A stretch of DNA of 64,000 bases from Maribacter hydrothermalis (GTDB lineage: Bacteria; Bacteroidota; Bacteroidia; Flavobacteriales; Flavobacteriaceae), in the NCBI RefSeq assembly GCF_001913155.1, contig NZ_CP018760.1:2046001-2110000 (forward strand), read 5' to 3'. The position numbers and the translations under genes are program-made. Under the pieces are notes generated by a model. That model did no database searches, was not told where the DNA came from, and worked only from the letters and a program-made list of their open reading frames with translations. The stretch's first letter is position 1; each line of letters opens with the position of its first letter. This document shows positions 45,353 to 54,275 of the stretch, piece after piece.

Positions 45353-46696
45353 ATGCGAAATATACTTCTAGTACTACTTTTTTGTATTCTCTTTTCGTGT
45401 GCAAAAGAAGATGCTGAAGTGGTTATGGAAGGTTTGGGCACCGAATTTAAAGGCGAATTAGATTGGATAAAGAATTTTGGAGGTAACCAGGATGACAGCG
45501 CACAAGCTATAATCAAAACTATTGATGGTGGTTATGCAATTTTAGGCTATACCGGTAGTATTAACGGGGATGTGTTAACAAAAAATGAAGAAGAAAATGA
45601 CTACTGGTTATTGAAATTAGACAAGGATTTTAATTTAAAATGGAATAAAACCTACGGTGGCAGTAAAGATGATATTGGACAAAGTTTAGCACAAACAAGC
45701 GACGGTGGATATATATTAACGGGTTATGCCATGAGTAGTGACGGCGATGCTACAAATAATGAAGGCTTTCATGACAATTGGATTTTAAAATTAAATGCTC
45801 AAGGCGTGTTGGAATGGGAAAGTAGTTATGGTTTTTCGGGACATGACCATTCGTACGACATTATTGAAGCAACACAAGGAGGTTATTTTTTCACAGGTTT
45901 TCTGGACATTACTTCTGCAAGGGCAGATGGGAACACTGAAAAGGGTAATTCATTAACAAGTCATGGAGTAGGAGAATTTTGGGGTACAAAAATTGATGAA
46001 GACGGTAAAGTACAATGGCGAGGCTATTTTGGAGGAACCAATAATGACAGGGCCCACAGTGTGGTTCAAACAAATGATGGAGGTTATGTAATGGCAGGCT
46101 TTACTGAAAGTAACGATTTTGACATTAGTAATACCAATGGAAGTTATGATTTTTGGGTAGTAAAAGTAGATACTTTTGGTAATTTACTCTGGGAACAATC
46201 ATATGGTGGTGAAGGTATTGAAGTATCTTATGATATTGCTAAAACAGCGGATAATGGTTTTGTTGTAGTAGGGAATACTTTTAGTACAAATGGGGATATT
46301 TTACTAAACCATGGAGGGTCTGATATGTGGATGATAAAACTAGATGAGGATGGTAATTTAATTTGGGAACAAACCTACGGCGGTAGTCAATTCGATTTGG
46401 CGCAAGCTGTTGTTCAAAGCAAAGATGGAGGTTTCTTAATTACTGGTAATACAAAAAGTGATGATAAGTTCAGCACTATAAATTATGGTGAAAACGATAT
46501 TTGGGTGGTGAAAACTAACTCATTCGGCACCTTAGTTTGGCAAAAATCTTTTGGTGGATCAGGTTTAGATTTTGGACACGACCTACTCGAAAATGCAGAC
46601 GGAAGCATCGTCGTAATTGGGGAATCTACAAGTACAGACTTTCAAACCTTGACTTCTAAAGGAAAAGCAGATTTAATTCTTCTAAAGATTAAATAA
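45353..46696 (+). CDS. Beta-propeller lipoprotein with GGYxxxGxTxSxDGD repeats
   Basis: A 447-residue SPII lipoprotein (FSCAKEDAE, Cys about 15). The mature chain is about seven near-identical repeats of roughly 55 residues, each with the pattern TxDGGYxxxGYTxSxxGD, DxWxxKLDxxGNLxWExxYGG. Such repeats form beta-propeller blades. It is coupled to the LVIVD protein (two bases apart). Acidic residues after the Cys suggest surface display. No catalytic residues visible; adhesion or glycan binding is a guess. Confidence 0.75.
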   Translation: MRNILLVLLFCILFSCAKEDAEVVMEGLGTEFKGELDWIKNFGGNQDDSAQAIIKTIDGGYAILGYTGSINGDVLTKNEEENDYWLLKLDKDFNLKWNKTYGGSKDDIGQSLAQTSDGGYILTGYAMSSDGDATNNEGFHDNWILKLNAQGVLEWESSYGFSGHDHSYDIIEATQGGYFFTGFLDITSARADGNTEKGNSLTSHGVGEFWGTKIDEDGKVQWRGYFGGTNNDRAHSVVQTNDGGYVMAGFTESNDFDISNTNGSYDFWVVKVDTFGNLLWEQSYGGEGIEVSYDIAKTADNGFVVVGNTFSTNGDILLNHGGSDMWMIKLDEDGNLIWEQTYGGSQFDLAQAVVQSKDGGFLITGNTKSDDKFSTINYGENDIWVVKTNSFGTLVWQKSFGGSGLDFGHDLLENADGSIVVIGESTSTDFQTLTSKGKADLILLKIK

Positions 46697-46782
46697 TAAG
46701 ACTTATTACAGGAATAGTATTTCTCTATCAATGTATACGTTATAATAATGTTAGGTTCCATGGTAAAAACCTACTTATGACG

Positions 46783-46790
46783 TATATTTG
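46783..46790 (+). promoter_or_regulatory. Candidate -7 box of the suf operon
   Basis: TATATTTG matches the Bacteroidetes -7 consensus TAnnTTTG and lies 29 bases before the ATG of the iscA-type gene. No good -33 TTTG was seen, so regulation by a Rrf2-type or Fur regulator remains open; no operator was identified. Confidence 0.5.
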
Positions 46791-46819
46791 TAAACTATTT
46801 AGATTAAATCTAGTTAATT

Positions 46820-47149
46820 ATGATTCAAGTATCAGAAACGGCCAAACAGAAAGTCATCAACCTAATGACAGAAGAAGGTTTTGATGCCACAACGGATTAT
46901 GTGCGTGTTGGAGTTAAAAGCGGAGGCTGTAGTGGGTTGTCTTATGAACTAAACTTTGATAATAAAAAAGATGATGCAGACAAGGTTTTTGAAGACAATA
47001 ACGTACGAATTATTGTAGACAAAAAGAGCTTTTTGTATTTAGTAGGTACGGTTTTAGAATACTCTGGCGGACTTAACGGAAAGGGATTTGTTTTTAATAA
47101 TCCAAATGCCCAAAGAACGTGTGGTTGCGGTGAGAGTTTTTCATTGTAA
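46820..47149 (+). CDS. Iron-sulfur cluster assembly protein, IscA/SufA type
   Basis: A 109-residue A-type Fe-S carrier that receives clusters from the SUF scaffold and hands them on. The three conserved cysteines are Cys37 (GGCSGLSYEL), Cys101 and Cys103 (RTCGCGESF). Length and motif spacing are exact for the HesB/IscA family. It opens the suf operon 82 bases before sufB. ErpA and IscA-like members cannot be separated by eye. Confidence 0.95.
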   Translation: MIQVSETAKQKVINLMTEEGFDATTDYVRVGVKSGGCSGLSYELNFDNKKDDADKVFEDNNVRIIVDKKSFLYLVGTVLEYSGGLNGKGFVFNNPNAQRTCGCGESFSL

Positions 47150-47231
47150 AAATTAAGTGAAGTTTTAAATATGTAAAGGGCTGTTTGAGTATTTTTTAAC
47201 TCATTTGCTTTTTACTTTTTAACTATAACAT

Positions 47232-48677
47232 ATGGCATATACAGAAGAAGAATTAAAGAAAGAACTGGAAACCAAGGAGTATGAATATGGTTTTTATACA
47301 GATATAGAATCGGATACATTTCCAATTGGCTTAACCGAGGAAATTGTTATCGCCATATCCAAGAAAAAAGAAGAACCAGAGTGGATGACACTTTGGCGTT
47401 TAGAGGCTTTTAAAATTTGGAAAAATATGGAAGAGCCTACTTGGGCAAACGTACATTATGAAAAACCAGATTTCCAGAAAATCAGTTATTATTCTGCACC
47501 AAAATCTGCAGATCCTAATAAAACGTTGGATGATGTAGACCCAGATTTGTTAGAAATGTATCGTAAACTGGGCATTTCAATTGATGAGCAAAAGAAACTG
47601 CAAAACGTAGCAGTTGATATTGTTGTCGATTCAGTTTCAGTGGCAACTACTTTCAAAAAAACTTTAGCAGAAAAAGGAATTATTTTTATGCCTATTTCCG
47701 AAGCTATAAAGGAGCACCCGGAATTGGTGAAAAAGTATATGGGTACAGTAGTACCAAAGACCGATAATTTTTACGCTGCTTTAAATTCAGCCGTGTTTAC
47801 AGATGGATCTTTTTGCTATATCCCAAAAGGGGTACGTTGCCCAATGGAACTTTCTACCTACTTTAGAATCAATCAGGCTGGTACAGGTCAGTTTGAGCGT
47901 ACATTGCTTATTGCCGATGAAGACAGTTATGTTAGTTATTTAGAAGGGTGTACTGCTCCATCAAGAGATGAAAATCAATTGCATGCAGCCGTGGTAGAGC
48001 TCATAGCTTTAGATGGTGCGGAAATAAAATATTCTACCGTTCAAAACTGGTTCCCGGGCGGTAAAGATGGTAAAGGTGGTGTTTATAACTTCGTTACTAA
48101 AAGAGCCATTTGCGAAAAGAACGCTAAAGTGTCTTGGACACAAGTTGAAACGGGTTCGGCAGTAACATGGAAATATCCTTCTTGTATTTTAAAAGGAGAT
48201 AATTCCATAGGTGAATTTTATTCTATTGCGGTAACAAATAATTATCAACAAGCAGATACAGGTACTAAAATGGTTCATCTTGGTAAGAATACTAAAAGTA
48301 CTATTATTTCTAAAGGTATATCTGCAGGTAAATCGCAAAATAGTTATCGTGGTTTGGTACAGGTAAATAGTCGTGCCGAAAATGCCCGTAACTTCTCTCA
48401 ATGCGATTCATTGTTAATGGGTAATGAATGTGGTGCACATACCTTTCCTTACATAGAAGCGAAGAATAAAAGTGCTATGATAGAGCATGAGGCGACCACT
48501 AGTAAAATAGGGGAAGACCAAATTTTCTATTGTAACCAAAGAGGTATACCTACGGAAAAAGCAATTGCATTAATTGTAAATGGTTTTAGTAAAGAAGTAC
48601 TCAATAAATTACCAATGGAATTTGCAGTAGAAGCGCAAAAATTATTGGAAATTAGTTTAGAGGGTTCTGTTGGTTAA
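47232..48677 (+). CDS. sufB: SUF scaffold protein SufB
   Basis: A 481-residue component of the SufBCD complex on which Fe-S clusters are assembled. Conserved segments include [63 protein letters not shown] and the C-terminal [26 protein letters not shown]. Usual length. In most SUF operons sufC follows directly, but here a metallo-beta-lactamase-fold lipoprotein gene lies between sufB and sufC. Confidence 0.98.
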   Translation: MAYTEEELKKELETKEYEYGFYTDIESDTFPIGLTEEIVIAISKKKEEPEWMTLWRLEAFKIWKNMEEPTWANVHYEKPDFQKISYYSAPKSADPNKTLDDVDPDLLEMYRKLGISIDEQKKLQNVAVDIVVDSVSVATTFKKTLAEKGIIFMPISEAIKEHPELVKKYMGTVVPKTDNFYAALNSAVFTDGSFCYIPKGVRCPMELSTYFRINQAGTGQFERTLLIADEDSYVSYLEGCTAPSRDENQLHAAVVELIALDGAEIKYSTVQNWFPGGKDGKGGVYNFVTKRAICEKNAKVSWTQVETGSAVTWKYPSCILKGDNSIGEFYSIAVTNNYQQADTGTKMVHLGKNTKSTIISKGISAGKSQNSYRGLVQVNSRAENARNFSQCDSLLMGNECGAHTFPYIEAKNKSAMIEHEATTSKIGEDQIFYCNQRGIPTEKAIALIVNGFSKEVLNKLPMEFAVEAQKLLEISLEGSVG

Positions 48678-48690
48678 ACAAATCATTAAA

Positions 48691-49569
48691 ATGATGATAA
48701 AAAACGTATTAATCATAACAGTTCTTTTTGCAGCATTTAGTTGTAAGGAAAACAAAAAGGAATCTAAAGATTCATCGGCTGCCATAGAGGTGGTAAAGCC
48801 AGAAGTAAAACTGTACACTTTTGATGGTGGTACGGTGATGGTTAATAATTTAGAATTATTTTCTCAGGATACAACCTATCAAGGACAAACAAAAGAATTT
48901 GCTGATCCTTTTTATGTTATTAGTCACCCGAAAGGAAATTTAATGTGGGATGCAGGTTTACCTGAAGGTTTAATTGCAATGGGAGAACCTTATACTGAAC
49001 CTAGTGGTTCATTTACGGTATCTAGAAAAGACTCTGTTGTAAATCAATTGAAAAGCATAGGAATGTCTCCAGCCGATATTAAATATATTGCTTTGTCTCA
49101 TACTCATTTTGATCATAGCGGTCATGCAAATGTTTTTAAAGATGCAACATGGCTGGTTCAAAAAAACGAATATGATTTTATTACTAGTGAAGAAGCACAG
49201 AAGAATAATGCTGATTTGTACAACGCAATAAAAGAATTGACCGTAACGGAACAACTCAACGGAGAACATGATGTTTTTGGAGATGGCACGGTAATTATCA
49301 AGTCTATGCCGGGACATACACCTGGGCATCAAGTGTTGTATTTAGATTTAGCTGAAACTGGATCCGTATTACTAACCGGGGATTTGTATCATTTATATGA
49401 AAATAGGGAGAACAGAGGTGTTCCTATTTTTAATTTTAATGTGGAACAAACATTAAATAGTATGACTGAATTCGAAGCATTAGCGAAAGAAAACAATGCT
49501 AGGGTTATCATGCAACATTCAAAAGAAGATTTTAATAAAATGCCTAAGGCACCAGAATATTTAAAGTAA
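48691..49569 (+). CDS. Metallo-beta-lactamase-fold lipoprotein (lactonase-like) inside suf operon
   Basis: A 292-residue lipoprotein with lipobox FSC (Cys about 18) and a metallo-beta-lactamase fold. I use the MMIKN start at 48691, 13 bases after sufB; the ATG-GTT frame at 48670 would overlap sufB and hide the signal peptide. The zinc motif HxHxDH is SHTHFDHSGHA (His137, His139, Asp141, His142 in this numbering). A later GHTPGHQVLYLD supplies His and a following GDLYH Asp. The overall form (no Cys, DAGL, HTPGH) is like AHL-lactonase AiiA/MLL-type enzymes, but exported. Its stop is six bases before sufC, so it is in the operon. Function in Fe-S assembly is unknown. Confidence 0.85.
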   Translation: MMIKNVLIITVLFAAFSCKENKKESKDSSAAIEVVKPEVKLYTFDGGTVMVNNLELFSQDTTYQGQTKEFADPFYVISHPKGNLMWDAGLPEGLIAMGEPYTEPSGSFTVSRKDSVVNQLKSIGMSPADIKYIALSHTHFDHSGHANVFKDATWLVQKNEYDFITSEEAQKNNADLYNAIKELTVTEQLNGEHDVFGDGTVIIKSMPGHTPGHQVLYLDLAETGSVLLTGDLYHLYENRENRGVPIFNFNVEQTLNSMTEFEALAKENNARVIMQHSKEDFNKMPKAPEYLK

Positions 49570-49575
49570 CATATT

Positions 49576-50328
49576 ATGTTGAAAATTAAAGATCTACATG
49601 CTAGCGTAGAGGATAAAGAAATATTAAGAGGAATTAACCTTGAAATAAAAGCGGGTGAAGTACATGCAATAATGGGCCCTAACGGTTCGGGTAAAAGTAC
49701 ATTAGCTTCTGTTATTGCTGGTAATGAAAATTTTGAGGTTACAAAAGGCTCAATAGAATTGAGTGGTGAAAACTTAGAAGATGTTTCTCCTGAAGAAAGA
49801 GCACATAAAGGCGTTTTTCTATCTTTTCAATACCCCGTTGAAATACCTGGTGTTTCTGTAACCAATTTTATGAAAACAGCAATTAACGAATCGCGTAAGG
49901 CTAGAGGTTTGGAAGATATGCCTGCAAAGGATATGTTGAAATTGATTCGTGAAAAATCTGAATTATTGGAAATTGACCGAAAGTTCTTATCTAGATCATT
50001 GAATGAAGGTTTTTCTGGTGGCGAGAAAAAACGTAACGAGATTTTTCAAATGGCAATGCTAGAACCTAAAGTTGCTATTTTAGATGAAACTGATTCTGGT
50101 TTGGATATTGACGCTTTACGAATTGTTGCTGGTGGAGTAAATAAATTGAAAAGTAAAGACAATGCTGTTATCTTAATTACGCACTACCAACGTTTATTGG
50201 AGTATATAGTTCCTGATTTTGTACATGTTTTACATAACGGTAAAATTGTAAAATCTGGCGGTAAAGAACTTGCTTTAGAACTTGAAGAAAAAGGATACGA
50301 CTGGTTAAAGCAAGAAGCAGCGGTGTAA
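49576..50328 (+). CDS. sufC: SUF ATPase SufC
   Basis: A 250-residue ABC-type ATPase of the SufBCD scaffold. Walker A is GPNGSGKST (about 34-42), the signature segment is EGFSGGEKKRNEI, and the Walker B end ILDETDSGLDID is followed by the H-loop ITHYQRLL. Length is typical. It lies six bases after the lactonase-like lipoprotein gene. Seventy-eight bases separate it from sufD, and this spacer contains an imperfect stem-loop. Confidence 0.98.
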   Translation: MLKIKDLHASVEDKEILRGINLEIKAGEVHAIMGPNGSGKSTLASVIAGNENFEVTKGSIELSGENLEDVSPEERAHKGVFLSFQYPVEIPGVSVTNFMKTAINESRKARGLEDMPAKDMLKLIREKSELLEIDRKFLSRSLNEGFSGGEKKRNEIFQMAMLEPKVAILDETDSGLDIDALRIVAGGVNKLKSKDNAVILITHYQRLLEYIVPDFVHVLHNGKIVKSGGKELALELEEKGYDWLKQEAAV

Positions 50329-50337
50329 TTAAGTATA

Positions 50338-50385
50338 CAGTATTCAGTGGCGGTAATCAAAGATTATAATTGCCAACTGTAACTG
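50338..50385. repeat. Imperfect stem-loop in sufC-sufD spacer
   Basis: The arm CAGTATTCAGTGGC (50338-50351) pairs imperfectly with GCCAACTGTAACTG (50372-50385) around a 20-base AT-rich loop. Both arms repeat short CAGT or AACTG units with a period of about six or seven bases, and a further AACTG lies at 50395-50399. The style is like the stem-loop between sdhA and sdhB. Confidence 0.5.
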
Positions 50386-50406
50386 TAAATGAGCAACTGA
50401 AAAATT

Positions 50407-51723
50407 ATGGATTTAAAAGATAAATTGATTTCCTCTTTTATGGCGTTTGAGAACAACGTGGATGTTGAGCATCCGGTACACGATGTTCGTACAGCGGCTA
50501 TAAAAAACTTTGAGGAAAAAGGGTTTCCTTCTAAAAAGGAAGAAGCTTGGAAATACACATCATTAAATAGCTTACAGAAAATAGACTTTAGCATTTTTCC
50601 AAAACAGGAAAATGCATTGGAATATAAAGATGTAAAACGCTATTTTCTTCACGAAATTGATTCGTATAAAATTGTTTTCGTTGATGGCATTTATAGTTCT
50701 TACTTATCTGAAACTACACACGATGGGGTAGACATTTGCTTAATGAGTTCGGCGTTGACAAAACCTATGTACAAGCAGGTTATCGATGTATATTTTAATA
50801 AAATAGCATCTAAAGAGGAGTCGTTAACTACATTGAACACTGCGTTCAGTAGAGAAGGGGCATACATCTATATCCCAAAGAATAAAATGCCTAAAAAACC
50901 TATTGAGATTTTGCATTTCTCTACAGGGAACGAGGCATCACTTTTATTGCAACCAAGAAATTTAATCGTTGTTGAAGAAAATGCCGAGGTTCAAATTATT
51001 GAACGTCACCAAAGTTTAACATCTAACGAAGTACTTACGAATGCCGTAACTGAAATATTCGCGGCTAAAAGTGCTATTGTTGATTTTTATAAAATTCAGA
51101 ATGATGCTCCTACAGCATCGTTGATCGATAATACCTATATAGACCAAAAAGACAAGAGTCTTGTTAAGGTACATACCTTTTCTTTTGGGGGTAAATTAAC
51201 GCGTAATAACCTTAATTTCTATCAAAATGGGGAGTATGTAGATTCTACCATGAAAGGCGTGACTATTTTAGGTGAAAAACAACATGTAGATCACCATACT
51301 TTAGTGCATCATATTGAGCCTAATTGCGAAAGTCACCAAGATTATAAAGGAATTTATGGTGATGCCTCTACAGGTGTTTTTAATGGTAAGATTATTGTAG
51401 ATAAAATTGCTCAGAAGACAAATGCTTTTCAGCAGAACAATAACATTTTAATTAGTGATAAAGCAAGCATTAATACAAAGCCGCAATTAGAAATTTTTGC
51501 CGATGATGTAAAATGTTCTCACGGTTGTACTATAGGTCAGTTAGATGAAGATGCCCTTTTCTATTTACAGACCAGAGGTATTCCACAGAAAGAAGCAAGA
51601 GCCTTATTAATGTATGCCTTTGCAAATAATGTGTTGTCTTCGGTACGTATTCCAGAACTAAAGACTAGAATAAATAAATTGATTGCTAAGAAACTAGGGG
51701 TGAACCTTGGGTTCGATTTGTAG
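50407..51723 (+). CDS. sufD: SUF scaffold protein SufD
   Basis: A 438-residue partner of SufB in the SufBC2D complex. The C-terminal half has the conserved right-handed beta-helix segment DHHTLVHHIEPNCESHQDYKGIYGDASTGVFNGKI and DDVKCSHGCTIGQLDEDALFYLQTRGI with the conserved Cys and His. The N-terminal helical region (KKEEAWKYTSL) fits. It ends 30 bases before a strong hairpin that may end the first part of the operon. Confidence 0.97.
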   Translation: MDLKDKLISSFMAFENNVDVEHPVHDVRTAAIKNFEEKGFPSKKEEAWKYTSLNSLQKIDFSIFPKQENALEYKDVKRYFLHEIDSYKIVFVDGIYSSYLSETTHDGVDICLMSSALTKPMYKQVIDVYFNKIASKEESLTTLNTAFSREGAYIYIPKNKMPKKPIEILHFSTGNEASLLLQPRNLIVVEENAEVQIIERHQSLTSNEVLTNAVTEIFAAKSAIVDFYKIQNDAPTASLIDNTYIDQKDKSLVKVHTFSFGGKLTRNNLNFYQNGEYVDSTMKGVTILGEKQHVDHHTLVHHIEPNCESHQDYKGIYGDASTGVFNGKIIVDKIAQKTNAFQQNNNILISDKASINTKPQLEIFADDVKCSHGCTIGQLDEDALFYLQTRGIPQKEARALLMYAFANNVLSSVRIPELKTRINKLIAKKLGVNLGFDL

Positions 51724-51753
51724 AGATTTTCATTATTTTATTCAATAAAAATT

Positions 51754-51786
51754 AACGGTTCGTTAGGTTATTCTTAACGAACCGTT
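51754..51786 (+). terminator. Terminator after sufD
   Basis: A perfect 12-base stem AACGGTTCGTTA/TAACGAACCGTT with a nine-base loop, 30 bases past sufD and followed by a moderately T-rich run. It probably separates the iscA-sufD part from the barrel and sufS part. Confidence 0.75.
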
Positions 51787-51845
51787 GTATTTTCTTACGC
51801 CAGTATAATCTATTTTAGCGCGGTTAATTCCTAACTATAATACAT

Positions 51846-52466
51846 ATGAAAAAAGTTATTCTTGTCTCTTTTTTAGTTTTCACTTCTTTAATAATGCATG
51901 CTCAAGACCAGAAATGGAGTATTGAGGCTAATTATCCTTTAAATGTTTCAGACAATCTAAGTTTTGGTGAATTGAATGGTGTTGTAGATTTTGGTATTAA
52001 ATATCGATTTGTTCAGTTAGGTGCCGTAAATATAGGCGCTGGTCTTAATGCTGCATTTTTAAAAAACCATGATGAATGGACTGCTGGTAGTCAAGAGGAT
52101 GTTGATGTGGTAAATGATTATAAGATGAAAAAGCTTTTAATTCAACCGAAAGTGTTTGCTGAGTTGGCAATACCTGGGTTTACGAAACTTAAACCTCAAA
52201 TTGCGTTGGGTTATACTATAGTTAATGATGATTATTATTATAAAAGCGGCAGTAATACTGAAGTTGATGATAATTCTACCGATGGTGGGTTAAACTTGAA
52301 TTTAGGTCTGTCATATGATATTTCTAAAAGGTTCTTCCTTCAAATTCAATATGATTACATCAATATAAATAAAAAAGGAGATACTGTTATTAATGGCGAG
52401 ACTTTGCGCTATGATTATAATGATAACGGAAGTCTAATAAAAGCCGGTGTCGGGTTTCGTTTTTAA
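51846..52466 (+). CDS. Outer-membrane beta-barrel protein (between sufD and sufS)
   Basis: A 206-residue protein with a signal peptide (cut near LIMHAQ, residues 1-19) and ten or more alternating strands ending in GVGFRF, the usual outer-membrane terminal aromatic. The pattern resembles OmpW/OprF-like or Opacity-type small barrels (porin_6-like). Its position within the SUF locus, between hairpins on both sides, suggests its own control. No link to Fe-S metabolism is known to me; iron-related transport would be a guess. Confidence 0.7.
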   Translation: MKKVILVSFLVFTSLIMHAQDQKWSIEANYPLNVSDNLSFGELNGVVDFGIKYRFVQLGAVNIGAGLNAAFLKNHDEWTAGSQEDVDVVNDYKMKKLLIQPKVFAELAIPGFTKLKPQIALGYTIVNDDYYYKSGSNTEVDDNSTDGGLNLNLGLSYDISKRFFLQIQYDYININKKGDTVINGETLRYDYNDNGSLIKAGVGFRF

Positions 52467-52505
52467 TTCCCATTAAACACAGATTATCACAAAAGGATAA
52501 GTACA

Positions 52506-52534
52506 ATACCCGATATGTTTTCATTATCGGGTAT
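52506..52534 (+). terminator. Terminator upstream of sufS
   Basis: A ten-base stem ATACCCGATA/TATCGGGTAT with a nine-base loop. It lies 40 bases after the barrel gene. Its right arm overlaps the sufS -7 box (TATCTTTG), so the hairpin sits at the promoter itself. The tail is only partly T-rich. Confidence 0.55.
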
Positions 52535-52539
52535 CTTTG
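52532..52539 (+). promoter_or_regulatory. Candidate -7 box for sufS
   Basis: TATCTTTG is an exact TAnnTTTG match 18 bases before the ATG at 52558. It falls just downstream of a hairpin and inside its right arm. The box also shows that translation cannot sensibly start at the in-frame ATG at 52537. Confidence 0.5.
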
Positions 52540-52557
52540 TATATAAGAAGATTGACT

Positions 52558-53772
52558 ATGTTAGATATTAAAAAAATAAGAGCAGATTTTCCAATTCTTA
52601 AGCGCGAGGTAAATGGTAAACCATTGGTCTATTTAGACAATGCCGCTACTTCGCAAACTCCACAGCAGGTTATAGATGCAATAGTAGATTACTATCAGAA
52701 CTACAATGCCAATATTCACCGTGGGGTTCATACGCTTTCACAAGAAGCGACCGATAAATATGAGCAGGCAAGAATAAAGATTCAAAAGCATTTTAACGCG
52801 GCTAAATCTTACGAGATTATTTATACATCGGGGACTACGCATAGTATAAACCTTGTTGCAAACGGATTCTCTGAATTGATTAAAAAAGGAGATGAGGTTT
52901 TGGTTTCTGCAATGGAGCATCATTCTAATATTGTCCCTTGGCAAATGCTTTGTGAAAGAACCGGTGCGGTTTTAAAAGTAATCCCAATGAACCAAGATGG
53001 CGAATTACGCATGGATGCTTATAATGAGCTTCTTAACGATAAAACAAAATTGGTTTTCTGTAACCATATTTCTAATGCTTTAGGGACTATTAATCCAATT
53101 GAAGAAATAATTGAAAAGGCTCATAAAGTTGGTGCAGCGGTATTAATTGATGGCGCTCAGGCAGCTCCGCATTTGGTAGCAGATGTACAGGCATTAGATG
53201 TTGATTTTTATACCTGCTCCGCCCACAAAATATGTGGACCAACAGGTGTTGGTATGTTATATGGTAAAGAAGAGTGGTTGAATCAATTACCACCGTACCA
53301 AGGTGGTGGCGAAATGATTGCCGAAGTAACTTTCGAGAAAACTACCTATGCAGACCTACCTCATAAATTTGAAGCAGGGACACCTAATATCTGTGGCGGT
53401 ATCGCTTTCGGAGCGGCATTAGATTACATGAATGGTATTGGCTTTAATGAAATTGCTAAATATGAGCATGAGTTGCTTGATTATGCTACGCAGGAATTAT
53501 TAAAGATAGACGGATTAAAAATTTACGGGACTGCAAAAAATAAGACTTCTGTTATTTCATTTAATATCGAAGGTATTCACCCGTATGATATGGGCAGTAT
53601 TTTAGATAAATTAGGTATTGCGGTGCGTACAGGACACCATTGTGCACAGCCTATTATGGACTTCTTTAAAATACCCGGCACCGTGCGTGCTAGTTTTGCT
53701 TTTTATAATACTAGAGAAGAAGTAGATGTGCTTATCGCTGGTGTGTTAAAAGCGAAAAGTATGTTGTTGTAA
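52558..53772 (+). CDS. sufS: Cysteine desulfurase SufS
   Basis: A 404-residue PLP enzyme (class II desulfurase) that takes sulfur from cysteine for Fe-S clusters. I start at 52558 (MLDIKKIRADFP), the usual SufS N-terminus and downstream of the promoter box. The PLP lysine is in SAHKICGPTG (Lys224), the His stack is in MEHHSNIVPW, and the active-site Cys is in RTGHHCAQP near residue 365. Length is typical. sufE follows after 73 bases with its own promoter. Confidence 0.97.
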   Translation: MLDIKKIRADFPILKREVNGKPLVYLDNAATSQTPQQVIDAIVDYYQNYNANIHRGVHTLSQEATDKYEQARIKIQKHFNAAKSYEIIYTSGTTHSINLVANGFSELIKKGDEVLVSAMEHHSNIVPWQMLCERTGAVLKVIPMNQDGELRMDAYNELLNDKTKLVFCNHISNALGTINPIEEIIEKAHKVGAAVLIDGAQAAPHLVADVQALDVDFYTCSAHKICGPTGVGMLYGKEEWLNQLPPYQGGGEMIAEVTFEKTTYADLPHKFEAGTPNICGGIAFGAALDYMNGIGFNEIAKYEHELLDYATQELLKIDGLKIYGTAKNKTSVISFNIEGIHPYDMGSILDKLGIAVRTGHHCAQPIMDFFKIPGTVRASFAFYNTREEVDVLIAGVLKAKSMLL

Positions 53773-53799
53773 TACATTGTTTAACAAGTAATGTTAAGG

Positions 53800-53831
53800 T
53801 TTGAAATCCTTCAATTGTTATCGTATTTTTG
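53800..53831 (+). promoter_or_regulatory. Promoter for sufE (TTTG-N20-TATTTTTG)
   Basis: TTTG at 53800-53803 and TATTTTTG at 53824-53831, 20 bases apart, match the Bacteroidetes -33/-7 consensus well. The ATG of sufE is 14 bases downstream, a likely start for a separate sufE-SufT-DUF2480 transcript. Confidence 0.6.
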
Positions 53832-53845
53832 CATAAAATAATGTA

Positions 53846-54271
53846 ATGGAAATTAAAGAGATACAAGAAGAGATTATAGACGAATTTTCCATGTTCGATG
53901 ATTGGATGCAGCGATATGAGTATATGATTGAATTAGGAAAATCGCTACCATTGATCAAAGAAGAATTTAAGACCGATAATAACATCATTAAAGGTTGTCA
54001 AAGCAAGGTTTGGGTACATGCTGAATTAGAAGATAACAAATTGGTTTTTACGGCAGATAGCGATGCTATTATTACCAAAGGTATTATTGCAATTCTAATA
54101 CGTGCTTTTAGTAACCAGAAACCACAAGATATTTTAGATGCGGATACGCAATTTATTGATGAAATTGGCCTAAAAGAGCATTTGTCGCCTACACGGGCAA
54201 ACGGTTTGGTTAGTATGATCAAACAATTAAAGTTATACGCAGTAGCGTATCAAACACAAATTGAAGAATAA
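53846..54271 (+). CDS. sufE: Sulfur acceptor SufE
   Basis: A 141-residue protein that receives persulfide sulfur from SufS and delivers it to SufBCD. The acceptor Cys51 lies in IIKGCQSKVWV, the family signature, and GIIAILIRAFSNQ follows the fold of SufE. Length is normal. It is the first gene of a segment with its own promoter. It overlaps the next gene only if that gene begins at 54261; the start at 54276 leaves a four-base gap. Confidence 0.96.
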   Translation: MEIKEIQEEIIDEFSMFDDWMQRYEYMIELGKSLPLIKEEFKTDNNIIKGCQSKVWVHAELEDNKLVFTADSDAIITKGIIAILIRAFSNQKPQDILDADTQFIDEIGLKEHLSPTRANGLVSMIKQLKLYAVAYQTQIEE

Positions 54272-54275
54272 GATT

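Noticed and set aside
48691..49569. Resistance-type metallo-beta-lactamase
   Set aside because: The sequence has only the general zinc fold and looks more like lactonase-type hydrolases; it lies inside the suf operon and no resistance context is visible.
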